Source: Nakamurella flava (GTDB taxonomy: Bacteria > Actinomycetota > Actinomycetes > Mycobacteriales > Nakamurellaceae). Taken from it: a stretch of DNA of 64,000 nucleotides. The notes beneath the pieces are model-generated. The model had not been told where the DNA came from. It saw nothing but the letters and a program-made list of their open reading frames with translations, and did no database searches. Made by a program: the position numbers and the translations under genes. The stretch covers positions 1,488,001 to 1,552,000 of the forward strand of contig NZ_SZZH01000001.1 in assembly GCF_005298075.1 (NCBI RefSeq). The letters run 5' to 3'. Shown here one piece after another: positions 14,937 to 24,547 of this stretch (position 1 is the first letter of the stretch; each line of letters opens with the position of its first letter).

Positions 14937-15970
14937 CAGGAGGTCTGGGCGACCAGATCCAGCACCGCGGCCAGGGCCGGCTGCGCCTGACCGGTCTGCT
15001 GGTTGGTCTGACCCGGGATCTGGACGAGCACTCGGCTACCGAGCGGAACCCCGACCAGTCCGGCGAACGGCCCGCCGGCGGCCACGGACAGCTGCTGCGG
15101 TCCGGTGCCTCCGGTACCGGCGGCCTCGGCCGCCGGATCGGGCCAGGTCGATCCGGCCGACTCGCCGGACCATTGCACCGCCACGTACTGCGCGAGGACC
15201 TGACCGTCCTTGATCGCGGCTCCGGTTCCCTGGGCCAGGACGGTGATCTGCGGACTGGTGGGTTCCGGCGTGCCGGCCGGAACGGTGATGGACGGCTTCT
15301 GACCGAGGTCGCCGGTCACCTGCGGCCCGGTCGCGGGCGCGGGCTGCGGCACGGCGTCGGCCTGGCCGGCAGCGTCCTTGCCGTAGGCCGCGACGATGTC
15401 GACGACGAAGACGATGGTGTCGGTGCCGCCGATACCGGCGCTGCTGTTGCCCTTGGACCCGTAGCCGTCCGCCGGCGGCAGGCTGAGCAGGACGCGGCTG
15501 CCGACCGGCACCCCGACCAGGGCGGTGTCCCAGCCGGGGACGACGTTGCCGACGCCGATCTGGAACGTGGCCGTCGTGCCCTTGTCGTAGGAGTTGTCGA
15601 AGACCTTGCCGTTCCACACCTGACCCAGATAGTTGGTGACCAGCCAGTCACCCTTCTGGGTCTCCGGGCCGGTGCCCTGGACGAGCACCTGGCGCTGCAG
15701 GCTGGGCGGCGGGTTCGTGCTCGGGAACGTCAGCGTGGGCTTCTCACCGAACGCGCCCGTCGCGGTGGGCAGCTGGTCCGCGGCGACCGGGTCGGCCACG
15801 ACGGTGGCCGCGGGAACGTCGGGCCCCAGCGTGGGGGCGGCGCTGGCGGACCCGGATGCGGAGGCGGTTCCGGAACTGGCCGTGGTGCCGCCGGAGCCGC
15901 AGGCCCCGAGGGCGAGCAGGCCGACGGCGAGCAGGGGCGCGACGATCCGAACCGGGGCGCGCAGGCGCAT
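14936..15970 (-). CDS. Lipoprotein with two FKBP-type peptidyl-prolyl isomerase domains
   Basis: A 344-residue exported protein. The signal peptide ends in the lipobox LALGAC, followed by a Ser/Ala/Gly linker. Two FKBP-like repeats follow. The first keeps FDNSYDKG, the VVPGWDTALVGVPVGSRVLL core and PPADGYGSKG. The second is more degenerate (VQWSGES, GPFAGLVGVPLGSRVLVQIP) and has probably lost part of its active site. It would assist folding of secreted proteins at the membrane surface. It is divergent from the MgtE-like gene across 170 bp, which must hold promoters for both. Confidence 0.88.
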   Translation of the reverse strand: MRLRAPVRIVAPLLAVGLLALGACGSGGTTASSGTASASGSASAAPTLGPDVPAATVVADPVAADQLPTATGAFGEKPTLTFPSTNPPPSLQRQVLVQGTGPETQKGDWLVTNYLGQVWNGKVFDNSYDKGTTATFQIGVGNVVPGWDTALVGVPVGSRVLLSLPPADGYGSKGNSSAGIGGTDTIVFVVDIVAAYGKDAAGQADAVPQPAPATGPQVTGDLGQKPSITVPAGTPEPTSPQITVLAQGTGAAIKDGQVLAQYVAVQWSGESAGSTWPDPAAEAAGTGGTGPQQLSVAAGGPFAGLVGVPLGSRVLVQIPGQTNQQTGQAQPALAAVLDLVAQTS

Positions 15971-16140
15971 GTTGTGTGGTCCTCACCGGGAGACGAGCTG
16001 ACGGCAGGCAACCCTACGCACGGACTCTGTCCATTTCGTGAGAGACCACACCGGTCGAACCGGACGGGCAGGTCGGACCACCCACCCGGCCGCAGCGAGC
16101 GTTCACTGTCCGTTCCCCCAGGGGCCCTAACCTGAGGGAC

Positions 16141-17547
16141 ATGGCTGTCAGCACCCGTGTCTTCGTCGCCCAGGTGGACGGTCTCCCCGTCTTCGGACCG
16201 GGGGGCGAATCCATCGGCAAGGTGCGCGACGTGATCACCGCCCTCCGACTGGACCGCAAGCCCCCGCGGGTCCTCGGACTCGTCGTCGAGTTGCCCACCC
16301 GGCGGCCGATCTTCGTCCCGATGGGGCGGGTCACCAGTCTCGAGCCGCGTGAGGTCGTCCTGTCCACCGGGACGGTGAGCCTGCGCCAGTTCGAGCAGCG
16401 GGCGCTGGAGTTACGGGTTCTCGGTCAGCTCGTCGGCCAACAGGTGCAGCTGGGCACCACCGCCGCTTCGGCGACCGTGGTCGACGCCGCGATCGAGCGG
16501 GAACGCACCCGCGACTGGGTGCTCAATCGCCTGGCGGTGCGGGAGCGGCGCGGCCGACTGGCCCGGCGGGCCCCCGTCCAGGTCGTGGGGTGGACCGATG
16601 TCCGCGGGCTCGATCCGGCGCAGTTGACCGGTCAGCTGGTCCCGGGACCGCAGCGGATCCTGGCGTCCTTCGAGGGTCTGCGAGCCGCCGACGCCGCTGG
16701 TCTGCTCCGCGAGCTGGACGGCCAGTTGCGCTACGAGGTGGCCGACCTGCTGGACGACGACCGACTGGCCGACGTCATCCAGGAGTTGCCGGAGGAGGAC
16801 CAGAAGGACCTCCTGGCGCACCTCGACGAAGCCCGGGCGGCCGACGTGCTCGAGGCCATGGATCCGGACGACGCGGCGGACCTGCTGGCCGAGCTGATGC
16901 CCGGCGTCCGGGAACGGCTGCTCGGCCTGATGGAACCCGAGGAGTCGGCGCCGGTCCGCCGGCTGATGCAGTACTCGTTCGACACGGCCGGTGGTCTGAT
17001 GACACCGGAACCCATCGTCGTCAGCCCGGACGCGACCATCGCCGAGGCCCTGGCCCGGGTCCGATCGCCCGAACTCTCCCCCGCGCTGGCCTCGATGGTG
17101 TTCGTCTGCCGTCCACCGCAGGCCACCCCGACCGGCCGTTACCTCGGGTGCGTGCACACGCAGCGGCTGCTGCGGGAGCCGCCGTTCGACCTGGTGGCCG
17201 GCGCGATCGACACCGAACTGGGTCGGCTGTCACCGCAGGCCGTGTTGTCCGACGTGACCCGGTACTTCGCGTCCTACAACCTGGTGTGCGCACCGGTGGT
17301 GGACGACGAGGAGCACCTGCTCGGCGCGGTGACCGTCGACGATGTGCTGGACCACCTGCTGCCGGACAACTGGCGCGAGGACGGCCTGCCGGACAACGAC
17401 CTGACCGCCGGGGAACGGGCCGACCGCCCGGGACTGCGCAACGGCGGGTGGCGGCCGGTGCGCCGGCCGACCGTCGGGATCGGGCACGATGACCCGGGCG
17501 TCCAGCGGGCCACCGACGTTTCCGCGGCCACCGACAGCCACCACTGA
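16141..17547 (+). CDS. Soluble MgtE N-domain and CBS-pair protein with PRC-barrel-like start
   Basis: A 468-residue cytoplasmic protein. Residues 1-90 resemble a PRC barrel (GGESIGKVRDV, RPIFVPMGRV). The middle holds MgtE N-domain repeats rich in ELPEEDQ, MDPDDAADLLAEL and LMEPEESAPVRRLM. Two CBS motifs follow, ending PVVDDEEHLLGAVTVDDVLDHLLP. The five-helix Mg2+ channel of true MgtE is absent, so it cannot transport by itself; it may sense Mg2+ or nucleotides. The DUF1003 membrane protein gene follows after 27 bp, and the pair is conserved in actinobacteria. Confidence 0.87.
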   Translation: MAVSTRVFVAQVDGLPVFGPGGESIGKVRDVITALRLDRKPPRVLGLVVELPTRRPIFVPMGRVTSLEPREVVLSTGTVSLRQFEQRALELRVLGQLVGQQVQLGTTAASATVVDAAIERERTRDWVLNRLAVRERRGRLARRAPVQVVGWTDVRGLDPAQLTGQLVPGPQRILASFEGLRAADAAGLLRELDGQLRYEVADLLDDDRLADVIQELPEEDQKDLLAHLDEARAADVLEAMDPDDAADLLAELMPGVRERLLGLMEPEESAPVRRLMQYSFDTAGGLMTPEPIVVSPDATIAEALARVRSPELSPALASMVFVCRPPQATPTGRYLGCVHTQRLLREPPFDLVAGAIDTELGRLSPQAVLSDVTRYFASYNLVCAPVVDDEEHLLGAVTVDDVLDHLLPDNWREDGLPDNDLTAGERADRPGLRNGGWRPVRRPTVGIGHDDPGVQRATDVSAATDSHH

Positions 17548-17574
17548 TCACACCCACGAGGGGAGGACGGCGCC

Positions 17575-18129
17575 ATGACCAGCAGCACGCTCAGCAATCC
17601 TCGCGCCAACCGGTTCAAGCGACCCCAGCTGTTGAATCCGGACGCTTTCGGGCGGGCGAGCGAACAGTTCGCCCGGTACATGGGGACGTCCAAGTTCCTG
17701 GTGCAGATGTCCCTGTTCATCGCGGTCTGGCTGGGGTGGAACAGCCTCGCCCCGGCGAACCTGCAGTTCGATCCGTACACCTTCACGTTCCTGACGCTGC
17801 TGCTCAGCCTGCAGGCCAGTTACGCGGCACCGTTGATCCTGCTGGCCCAGAACCGGCAGGACGACCGGGACCGGGCCGAGGCCGCCCGGGACCGTCAGCA
17901 GACGGTGCTGAACTACGAGATCAACTCGTACCTGACCCGCGAGTTGTCCGATCTGCGCGGACGGCTCGGCGAGATCAGCTCGGACCTGGACACCGTGAGT
18001 CGACGGCTGACGCCGCTGCCGACGAAGAAGAAGGATCTGGTGGCCACCAGCTCCGAGACCCGTGACCTGGCTGCTCGGCTGGACCGCATCGAGCGCATGC
18101 TGGAGAAGATGACCAAGCAGCGGGCCTGA
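17575..18129 (+). CDS. DUF1003 family membrane protein
   Basis: A 184-residue protein with two closely spaced membrane segments (about 42-62 and 69-86) and a long C-terminal coiled-coil region from about 95. It shows the DUF1003 features FIAVWLGWNSLAP and ASYAAPLILLAQNRQ. The function is unknown. It follows the MgtE-like gene after 27 bp with GGGGAGG upstream of the start, and a bidirectional terminator lies right after its stop. Confidence 0.85.
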   Translation: MTSSTLSNPRANRFKRPQLLNPDAFGRASEQFARYMGTSKFLVQMSLFIAVWLGWNSLAPANLQFDPYTFTFLTLLLSLQASYAAPLILLAQNRQDDRDRAEAARDRQQTVLNYEINSYLTRELSDLRGRLGEISSDLDTVSRRLTPLPTKKKDLVATSSETRDLAARLDRIERMLEKMTKQRA

Positions 18130-18150
18130 GCACCCGGCTTCGCAAACCAC

Positions 18151-18183
18151 AAGACCCGCCCACCGAGATGGTGGGCGGGTCTT
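18151..18183. terminator. Bidirectional terminator between the DUF1003 gene and ssrA
   Basis: A perfect 14-bp stem: AAGACCCGCCCACC at 18151-18164 pairs with 18170-18183 around 5 bases. It lies 21 bp after the DUF1003 stop and 4 bp from the 3' end of ssrA, so it can end both convergent transcripts. Confidence 0.9.
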
Positions 18184-18187
18184 CTTG

Positions 18188-18556
18188 TGGAGGTGGCGGG
18201 AATCGAACCCGCGTCCAATGTTGTGTTGTGAGGACTTCTCCGGGCGCAGTCCGCTAGGCCTCTACTTGACTCTCCCGATCACGCGAACATGCCGGGATGA
18301 CGAGCCCAGTCGCTGTTTGATGTCCCTCGGAGCCCCGCGACCGGGTCCCTCGGTAAGTTCCCTAGATGACGCCAGGAACCGGGTCGGGAACTCAACCCGG
18401 GCTGACGGAGTAGCACTCGCTCAGGCGGCGAGGGCGTACTCGCGCTGACTGGAGTCGGCGCTTGATTTTTTGCAACGGATCGTTAACGAGATGATCGTTG
18501 CCTTCCTCGGCCCGCTTCTCCTCACTCGACAGACACTGTCGAAACCGATCACCCCC
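18188..18556 (-). ncRNA. ssrA: Transfer-messenger RNA (tmRNA)
   Basis: The 369-base tmRNA of ribosome rescue. The 5' end GGGGGTGATC pairs with CACCTCC at the 3' end to form a 7-bp acceptor stem (one G-U), and the T arm carries GGGTTCGATTCCC. The tag reading frame at 18424-18459 encodes ADSSQREYALAA and then TGA, close to the mycobacterial ADSHQRDYALAA; the resume codon is GCC. CCA is not encoded. Its protein partner smpB lies 3.7 kb upstream on the same strand, separated by four paralogous genes. Confidence 0.96.
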
Positions 18557-18662
18557 GAGGGGACTTTCGGGTACTGCTGGTGGTGCTGTGCTGCCGTCAG
18601 GTGCAACGGCTCGACCAGTCTACGTGTTCCCGGCGCCGGAGCTCGTCACCTTTTCCGGGGCG

Positions 18663-19559
18663 TCACTCGGGGCAGCCCGGTTGGCCGAGCACCAGGACAG
18701 CCGCGGTGAACGACGTCGGGCGGATCCCGTCGTCCCACTTTGCCGTACTGGCACCGCTGCCCATCGTGGCCAGGACGGTGCGCGCGGACTCTCCTTCGAG
18801 GACGACGCAGTCCGGGCGGGTGCGCTGCAGGGCCTGCTCGATGCTGTCGGGTCCTGGCCACCGGTAGTCGGGCTGGTCGTCGCCTGCGGCGCTGTCGAGG
18901 CCGACCATCCGGACCCGGTCCGGCATCCACGGCTGCGGACCGACCACCGCCGACTGCAGATCGTCCAGCGCGGCGACCAGACGCTCACGGTGGGCGAGCT
19001 GCTCGTCCGTCAGATCGCCGAGGCTGTCGGGCCCGATGCCGAGCGCGTACACGGCGATCTGCTGCGGCCCGGCCGCGCCGTCGGGGCGGAAGGTCACGGT
19101 GGTGGTGCCCTGGTCGGTGACGCCGGGCGCGCCGAAGTCCGCTGTGGTCAGGTCGGTCAATTCGGCGAGCGCGCTCTCGAGGTGGCAGGAGTCGATGTGG
19201 CCCCGTTCCATCGCCGGGATCGTCGCGCCATCATCCCCCGGGGTCACCGGACGGACGGCGTCACCGCTGTCGTAGACGGCCAGCGCGACCGGCCGGGTCC
19301 ACAGGGTGCCGATGTTCCAAGCGTTCGTCTCGCCCGAGACCATGATCACCGGGTCGCCGGCCGGCCCGGGGTCTCTGAGGTCGGCGACCTCGTCACAGGA
19401 GGGAAGGCCGGTGGGGTCCGCGCTGGTCGTCGCGCCGCCGACGGCGGCGGTCCCCGTCACCCCGGTCGCGCACCCGCCCAGCACCAACCCGCCCATCGCG
19501 ATCGCGGTGATGAGCGCGAACGGCGATCGGACCGTCCGATCTGTCCTTGATGTCCGCAT
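18663..19559 (-). CDS. Secreted lipoprotein, smpB-ssrA cluster paralogue 4
   Basis: A 298-residue protein of unknown function. The signal peptide ends in lipobox LVLGGC. It shares with the three upstream genes the segments LRDPGP, a middle ELTDLTTADFGAPGVTD region, PWMPDR, WPGPDSI and a C-terminal LGQPGCPE. It is the most diverged copy and lacks the YxDGTVL motif in clear form (VYDSGDAVRP instead). It lies 70 bp after paralogue 3 and 106 bp before ssrA. The ATG at 19557-19559 is chosen because it opens a normal lipoprotein signal peptide. Confidence 0.8.
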   Translation of the reverse strand: MRTSRTDRTVRSPFALITAIAMGGLVLGGCATGVTGTAAVGGATTSADPTGLPSCDEVADLRDPGPAGDPVIMVSGETNAWNIGTLWTRPVALAVYDSGDAVRPVTPGDDGATIPAMERGHIDSCHLESALAELTDLTTADFGAPGVTDQGTTTVTFRPDGAAGPQQIAVYALGIGPDSLGDLTDEQLAHRERLVAALDDLQSAVVGPQPWMPDRVRMVGLDSAAGDDQPDYRWPGPDSIEQALQRTRPDCVVLEGESARTVLATMGSGASTAKWDDGIRPTSFTAAVLVLGQPGCPE

Positions 19560-19629
19560 GACCCATGGACGGTACTGGCCGGGTGCGCGGTTGCGCTGTC
19601 TGCGCACCGTGCGATCCAGCGGCACCAGG

Positions 19630-20514
19630 TCACCGCGACGGCGGACGGCGGGCCGGGCAGGCCGGCTCACCGGGAAAGAGCACGCTGATACCCAGGAGGG
19701 ACTGGGCCCCACCTTCCTCGGTCCACCAGGACACCGGGGGCCGGAACTGGTCCACCCCCTCGGCGCCGATCATCCGGTCGCCGACCTCCGTGCAGTCGCC
19801 GCTCCCGACGGTCTCGGCGATCGACCGCGGACCCGGCCACGTGGCGGGTGGCTGTCGCACCGGGAAGTACGCGTCGTGGAACCGTTCGAGCCGGTAGCGG
19901 TCCGGAGACCAGGGCTCGGCCCCCGGGGCGTCGCGCAGGCTCTCGACGACCCGACGAATGGCGTCGCGGGCGGCATCCGGCGTGCTCGCGTACTGGTCGA
20001 AGTAGCGGTCCATCGCGTACACGGAGATGGCCACCTCGGGCGTCTCCTGGAACGGACGGACGAGAATGTAGGCCGAGGACACGTCGGTGACCGGCACGTC
20101 GCCGATCCTGGCCCCGGCCATCTCCCGCAGCCGGTCAGCGGCTTCCGCGACCTGGCAGGGACCGGCCCAGCCCAGCGTCACGTCAGGGAACGGCGACCAG
20201 ATCCCGCCGCTGTTCGAGGCGCGCACGACCGTGCCGTCGGCATACGCGGCGATGGTCAGGTTCTGGGCCCGGGCCTCGCGGTCCCAGAACGAGGCCCCGG
20301 CGGCCCACGCGACCAGCGCCTCGGTGCCCGCGGCCGGGGGAACGAGTGGATCCGGTCGGGGGCCGTCGACACACGCCGCCGCCGTCGAGCCCACGGCCGG
20401 ACGGACGACGCCGATGATCACCGCACCAAGAAGAGCCCCGGCGACCACCAGCGCCGTGACGGCCCCCCGCCGGGCCCTCGCCCAACCCCGGCGTTCCCGC
20501 CCGGTCACGTCCAT
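19630..20514 (-). CDS. Membrane-anchored extracytoplasmic protein, paralogue 3
   Basis: A 294-residue protein. A short basic N terminus leads into one uncleaved membrane segment (about 18-40); the rest is extracytoplasmic. It shares with paralogue 2 the segments GASFWDREARAQNL, AYADGTVVRAS, TLGWAGPC, PWSPDRYR, TWPGPRSI and a C-terminal LFPGEPACP. Four cysteines at matching places suggest two disulfides. No known domain is recognised. It lies 49 bp after paralogue 2. Confidence 0.8.
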   Translation of the reverse strand: MDVTGRERRGWARARRGAVTALVVAGALLGAVIIGVVRPAVGSTAAACVDGPRPDPLVPPAAGTEALVAWAAGASFWDREARAQNLTIAAYADGTVVRASNSGGIWSPFPDVTLGWAGPCQVAEAADRLREMAGARIGDVPVTDVSSAYILVRPFQETPEVAISVYAMDRYFDQYASTPDAARDAIRRVVESLRDAPGAEPWSPDRYRLERFHDAYFPVRQPPATWPGPRSIAETVGSGDCTEVGDRMIGAEGVDQFRPPVSWWTEEGGAQSLLGISVLFPGEPACPARRPPSR

Positions 20515-20563
20515 ACCGATCAGACGGCGATCGTCACCGATCCGGTTGCACCCGCGCTGCGGG

Positions 20564-21469
20564 TCAACGCCAGGGCGTGGATCGCGGCGGGCAGGCGAGC
20601 TCGCCCGGCATCAGCACGCTCAGGGCGACGACGGTCGACTTCTCCCCGTCCGTCCACTGCGCGACGAGTTCGCCGCCGGGTTGCGCGTGAATCAGTCGTT
20701 CCGCTGTGGCTCGCGGTAACTCGGCGCAGCCGTTCGGACCGCGCAGACCGATGATCGACGTGGTCAACGGCCAGCTCGTGACCTCGGGACCCACCATCCT
20801 GGTGAACCCGTCCGACCACTGGGCGCGGAACCGATCCGACGTCCAGGGCACCCGATCAGTGGCGGCCTGCAGGCCGCGCACCACCTCCTGCACGGTCGCC
20901 CGGGCGGACAGCGCATCCTCGTTCTCCGGCCAGACATCCGACTGATCGAAGGCGTAGACCTGGAGCACGGTCCGCCGGCCGGCGGTGTTCGGGTTCACCA
21001 TCACCAGCGCGGTGGACGCGTCGGCGACGCCCGGAAGGCCGAAATCCACGCCGGTGAGGGCTGACAAGTGCTCGTCGGCGCTGGCCACGGCACACGGACC
21101 GACCCAGCCGAGCGTCAGCTCGACCTCTCCCCCGGGGAATCCGCCGATGCCGGAGGCGTTCAGCACCGTTCCGTCGCGGTACGCCGTCATCGACAGGTTC
21201 TGACCGAGCGCGCTCGGATTCCAGTAGGACGCCCCGACCGCGAATGCGACAACCGCCTCGGACGATGCGGTGGGCACCGGGAGCGGTCTCGGCGCCGGGC
21301 CGTCCTCGCAGGCCGCACCGCTGGCCAACTCCGACAGCGAATCAGTCGATCGACCCACGACCTTCAGCACCGCGGCCGCCGTCACGAGACCGACGACGAC
21401 GGCCAGCACGGCGCCGACCATCGCCCGGCGGGCCCACCGGTGTCTCGTACTCCCGGCAACGCCGGTCAT
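20564..21469 (-). CDS. Membrane-anchored extracytoplasmic protein, paralogue 2
   Basis: A 301-residue protein with one N-terminal membrane segment (about 18-37) and an extracytoplasmic domain close in sequence to paralogue 3: GASYWNPSALGQNL, AYRDGTVLNAS, TLGWVGPC, LTGVDFGLPGVAD, PWTSDRFR and LMPGELACP. The ATG overlaps the stop of paralogue 1 in ATGA, so the two are coupled. Function unknown. The in-frame extension to 21541 runs into paralogue 1 and is rejected. Confidence 0.8.
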   Translation of the reverse strand: MTGVAGSTRHRWARRAMVGAVLAVVVGLVTAAAVLKVVGRSTDSLSELASGAACEDGPAPRPLPVPTASSEAVVAFAVGASYWNPSALGQNLSMTAYRDGTVLNASGIGGFPGGEVELTLGWVGPCAVASADEHLSALTGVDFGLPGVADASTALVMVNPNTAGRRTVLQVYAFDQSDVWPENEDALSARATVQEVVRGLQAATDRVPWTSDRFRAQWSDGFTRMVGPEVTSWPLTTSIIGLRGPNGCAELPRATAERLIHAQPGGELVAQWTDGEKSTVVALSVLMPGELACPPRSTPWR

Positions 21470-22155
21470 GCCGGGCATCCCAGCTGGCCGGGCATCAGCG
21501 GCGCGACGGCGACCAGCGTGGTGCGGTAGGGATCGGACCACCGCGACTGGGCCGGGGCGTTGCCCAGGCCCTCGAGGAGCGTGTCGACGTGATCGCCGGT
21601 CACCTCACCGCAGGCCGGGACCGTCGCGCTCCGGGTCATCACCTCGTCGAACGAGCCCAGCGGCCAGCCCAGCGTCGGTGGTGCGTAGCCGTAGGGCTCG
21701 CCGGCCGGACCCGGGGCCCCGCCGCGGACCGAGATGGTCGTGGTGGACATGTCCGTCGGGAGCGGGATGTCCACATCGGCCTCGGTGAGCTCCTGCAGAC
21801 CGAACACGGCATCGCGGACCCGGCAGGGGTCCACCCGGTCGATGGTCGTCGGGCTCAGCGGCGCCGAGTTAAACCCGTCTCCGGCCGAACGCAGTACGGT
21901 GCCGTCGCGGTAGGCGGCCAGCTCCCAGGCTGCGGTCCAGTCCCGTGGTGGGCCGAAGGCCCCGCCGCTGTCGACCCACAGCACCAGGGTCTGCGCACTC
22001 GGCGGGCCGGGGTCCCGGATGTCGCAGGCCGCGGGCGACGAGGGTAGGTCCGTGCTGACGACCAACGGAGGGCCGGACCCTTCGATCCAGGCACAGCCAC
22101 TCAGAGCCAAGGTGGCCACTGCCGCCGCGGGCGCCAGGGCCCTCCGCCGTTTCAT
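21466..22155 (-). CDS. Secreted lipoprotein, paralogue 1
   Basis: The first and shortest (229 residues) of four related genes lying between smpB and ssrA. The signal peptide ends in lipobox LALSGC. The mature part holds CDIRDPGPPS, AYRDGTVLRS, an ELTEADVDIPLPTD segment and C-terminal LMPGQLGCP. It starts 54 bp after smpB. Like paralogue 4 it is lipid-anchored, whereas 2 and 3 are membrane-spanning. Confidence 0.8.
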   Translation of the reverse strand: MKRRRALAPAAAVATLALSGCAWIEGSGPPLVVSTDLPSSPAACDIRDPGPPSAQTLVLWVDSGGAFGPPRDWTAAWELAAYRDGTVLRSAGDGFNSAPLSPTTIDRVDPCRVRDAVFGLQELTEADVDIPLPTDMSTTTISVRGGAPGPAGEPYGYAPPTLGWPLGSFDEVMTRSATVPACGEVTGDHVDTLLEGLGNAPAQSRWSDPYRTTLVAVAPLMPGQLGCPA

Positions 22156-22209
22156 AGCGCAGGGACGGAACGGCCACAGCGGACGGTTGCATCGCCGGTG
22201 ACCGCACGA

Positions 22210-22746
22210 TCAGTCGGTGCGGCCCTTCGCGGCGCGACCGGCGTACCGGGCGATCTCCCGGTCGGCGTCCCGCTTGGCCAGGTCCTGGCGCTTGTCGTAG
22301 ACCTTCTTGCCGCGGCCCAGGGCCAGTTCGACTTTGACCTTGCCGTCGAGGAAGTACAGCGACAGCGGGACCAGCGCGGTCCCACTCTCCCGGAGCTTGG
22401 CGGTCAATCGCTCGATCTGCTCGCGGTGCAGGAGCAGCTTGCGGGACCGGCGCGGCGCGTGGTTCGTCCAGGTGCCTTCGGCGTACTCGTTGATGTGGAC
22501 GTTGCGCAGCCACACCTCGTCGTCGGTGATCGTCGCGTACCCGTCGACCAGGGACGCCTTGCCGGCGCGGCAGGACTTCACCTCGGTGCCGGTCAACGCG
22601 ATTCCGGCCTCGAACACGTCCAGGATCGTGTAGTCGTGCCGGGCCTTGCGGTTGGAAGCGATGAGCTTCCGACCGGTGGGACGGTTGCTGGAGGCGTTCT
22701 TGCCGGGCCCGCGGGCCGGCGACTTGGTGGACGTGTTGGTAGCCAT
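22210..22746 (-). CDS. smpB: SsrA-binding protein SmpB
   Basis: Binds tmRNA and brings it to stalled ribosomes. The 178-residue protein has an actinobacterial N-terminal extension of about 25 residues, then the SmpB core [21 protein letters not shown] (first half) with GTEVKS, HINEY and [19 protein letters not shown]. The basic C-terminal tail that enters the mRNA channel is present. Start ATG at 22744-22746. It follows ftsX, and its RNA partner ssrA is on the same strand 3.7 kb away. Confidence 0.95.
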   Translation of the reverse strand: MATNTSTKSPARGPGKNASSNRPTGRKLIASNRKARHDYTILDVFEAGIALTGTEVKSCRAGKASLVDGYATITDDEVWLRNVHINEYAEGTWTNHAPRRSRKLLLHREQIERLTAKLRESGTALVPLSLYFLDGKVKVELALGRGKKVYDKRQDLAKRDADREIARYAGRAAKGRTD

Positions 22747-22766
22747 GGCCTGTCCAGGGTAGACGG

Positions 22767-22798
22767 CGGGGGCGACCGAATATCTTCGATCGCCCCCG
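22767..22798 (-). terminator. Stem-loop between ftsX and smpB
   Basis: A 9-bp perfect stem (22767-22775 with 22790-22798) with a 14-base loop lies 28 bp after the ftsX stop. There is no T-run, so it may be an attenuator or RNA stability element rather than a full terminator. Confidence 0.45.
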
Positions 22799-22826
22799 AC
22801 GGTGGCGCGGTCCGCTCGTCGCTGGA

Positions 22827-23729
22827 CTACAGCCGGACGTAGAGCCGGAGCGTCACGTAGGCGGAGATCGCGGCCAACCCGGCTCCGACGCCGAGCAGGA
22901 TCGGTGAGACCCAGACCAGGGTCGCCGTGTCGATCTCCGGCAGGATGCCGGCCCGGATGACCGGACCGAGCGCCTTGTCGACGAACAGGAACTTGGCGGC
23001 GATCAGTCCACCGATGGCCAGCACGGCGCCGACCACTCCGGCAAGCACCGCCTCGATCATGAACGGCAGCTGCGTCCGCCACCGTGAGGCTCCGACCAGC
23101 CGCATGATCGACGTCTCGGTGCGCCGGGTGAACGCGGCGATCTGCACCATGTTCGAGATCAGCAGCAGCGCGGCCAGCGCCTGGATGAGGGCGATGACCA
23201 GGGTCGCGTTGCGGACGCCGTTGAGCAGGCTGAACAGCCGGTCCAGGAAGGCACTCTGGTCGGCCACGTTCTCGACGCCCGGCAGGCCGGTGAACTGCTG
23301 CGAGATGACCCGGTACTGCTGCGGGTCGAACAGCTTGACGTGGAAGGACGCCGAGAGCGCTTCCTTGGTGCCGATCTCCAGCAGCTCCGGCTGACCGGCG
23401 AACTGCTGCTTGTACCGCTCGAAGGCCGCGTCCTGGCTCTCGAACGTGAACGACTCGACGTCACTGTTGTTCTGCAGCGCGGTGTTGATGGCCTGGCAGG
23501 TCGCGTCGCGGCAGTCCGGGTCCTGGGCCGAGAGGTCCGGCGTCAGGTAGACGGTGACCTCGACGCGGTCGCCGTAGATGTCACGCATCTGGTCGGTCAG
23601 CTTGGCCACGATGAGCCCGCCACCGAGCAGACCGAGCGAGATCGCGGTGGTGAGGATCATCGCGATGGTCATCGTGATGTTGCGGCGGAAGCCGCTCCAG
23701 ACCTCGCTCAGCAGGAACGTCGCCCGCAT
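22827..23729 (-). CDS. ftsX: Cell division protein FtsX
   Basis: The membrane half of the FtsEX complex, which couples division to activation of peptidoglycan hydrolases outside the membrane. It has 300 residues: a cytoplasmic start, one membrane segment (about 22-42), a large extracellular loop to about 165 containing the CRDATCQ cysteine pair, and three further segments near the C terminus. The ATG shares bases with the ftsE stop (TGATG), so the two proteins are made together. Confidence 0.95.
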   Translation of the reverse strand: MRATFLLSEVWSGFRRNITMTIAMILTTAISLGLLGGGLIVAKLTDQMRDIYGDRVEVTVYLTPDLSAQDPDCRDATCQAINTALQNNSDVESFTFESQDAAFERYKQQFAGQPELLEIGTKEALSASFHVKLFDPQQYRVISQQFTGLPGVENVADQSAFLDRLFSLLNGVRNATLVIALIQALAALLLISNMVQIAAFTRRTETSIMRLVGASRWRTQLPFMIEAVLAGVVGAVLAIGGLIAAKFLFVDKALGPVIRAGILPEIDTATLVWVSPILLGVGAGLAAISAYVTLRLYVRL

Positions 23730-24418
23730 CAGCGCCCCACCCCGTAGACGCCCTTGGCCTCGTCCCGGACGATCTTGCCCAACTGCAGCTCGATCACCCG
23801 GCGCCGCATGGAGTCGACGATGGTGTTGTCGTGGGTGGCCATGACCACGGTGGTTCCCGTCCGGTTGATGCGCTCCAGCAGGAGCATGATGTCGGCGCTC
23901 GTCTCGGGGTCGAGGTTGCCGGTGGGCTCGTCGGCCAGCAGCAGCAGCGGCCGGTTGACGAACGCCCGGGCGATCGCGACGCGCTGCTGCTCACCGCCGG
24001 AGAGCTCGTGGGGCAGGCGGTTGGCCTTGCCCTCGAGCCCGACCATCTCCAGCACCTCGGGCACGGTCTCGCGGATGCGGGCCCGGGGCTGGCCGATGAC
24101 CTCCAGCGCGAAGCCGACGTTCTGCTCGACGGTCTTGTTCTTCAGCAGCCGGAAGTCCTGGAAGACACAGCCGATCTTCCGCCGGTGGGCGGCGATCTTG
24201 GACCGGCGCATGGCGACCAGGTCGTTGCCCTCCACGGAGAGCTCGCCGGACGTGGGTACCTCCTCCCGGATCAACAGCCGCAGCAAGGTCGACTTGCCAC
24301 TGCCGGACGGACCGATGAGGAAGACGAACTCACCCTTGTCGACGTCCATGGAGACGTCGTCCAGGGCAGGCCTGGTCGACGTCTTGTAACTCTTGGTGAC
24401 GTGTGACGAATGGATCAC
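23729..24418 (-). CDS. ftsE: Cell division ATP-binding protein FtsE
   Basis: ABC ATPase of 229 residues that drives FtsX. Visible are the Walker [10 protein letters not shown], signature LSGGEQQR, Walker [15 protein letters not shown] and switch His in MATHD. It starts 129 bp downstream of hisN and overlaps ftsX. The usual actinobacterial neighbour prfB is not seen here. Confidence 0.96.
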   Translation of the reverse strand: MIHSSHVTKSYKTSTRPALDDVSMDVDKGEFVFLIGPSGSGKSTLLRLLIREEVPTSGELSVEGNDLVAMRRSKIAAHRRKIGCVFQDFRLLKNKTVEQNVGFALEVIGQPRARIRETVPEVLEMVGLEGKANRLPHELSGGEQQRVAIARAFVNRPLLLLADEPTGNLDPETSADIMLLLERINRTGTTVVMATHDNTIVDSMRRRVIELQLGKIVRDEAKGVYGVGR

Positions 24419-24547
24419 AACGGCGGAGTCTAGGGGGCAAGGCTCCCTGATGGGTTCCTGAGCGCCGCGAAGGTGGCTTCGATCTGTCGATCCGCGGGGC
24501 GCCGGGTGGCCGCCGGCTCACCGGATCGGGTCCTGTCGACGCGCGGC

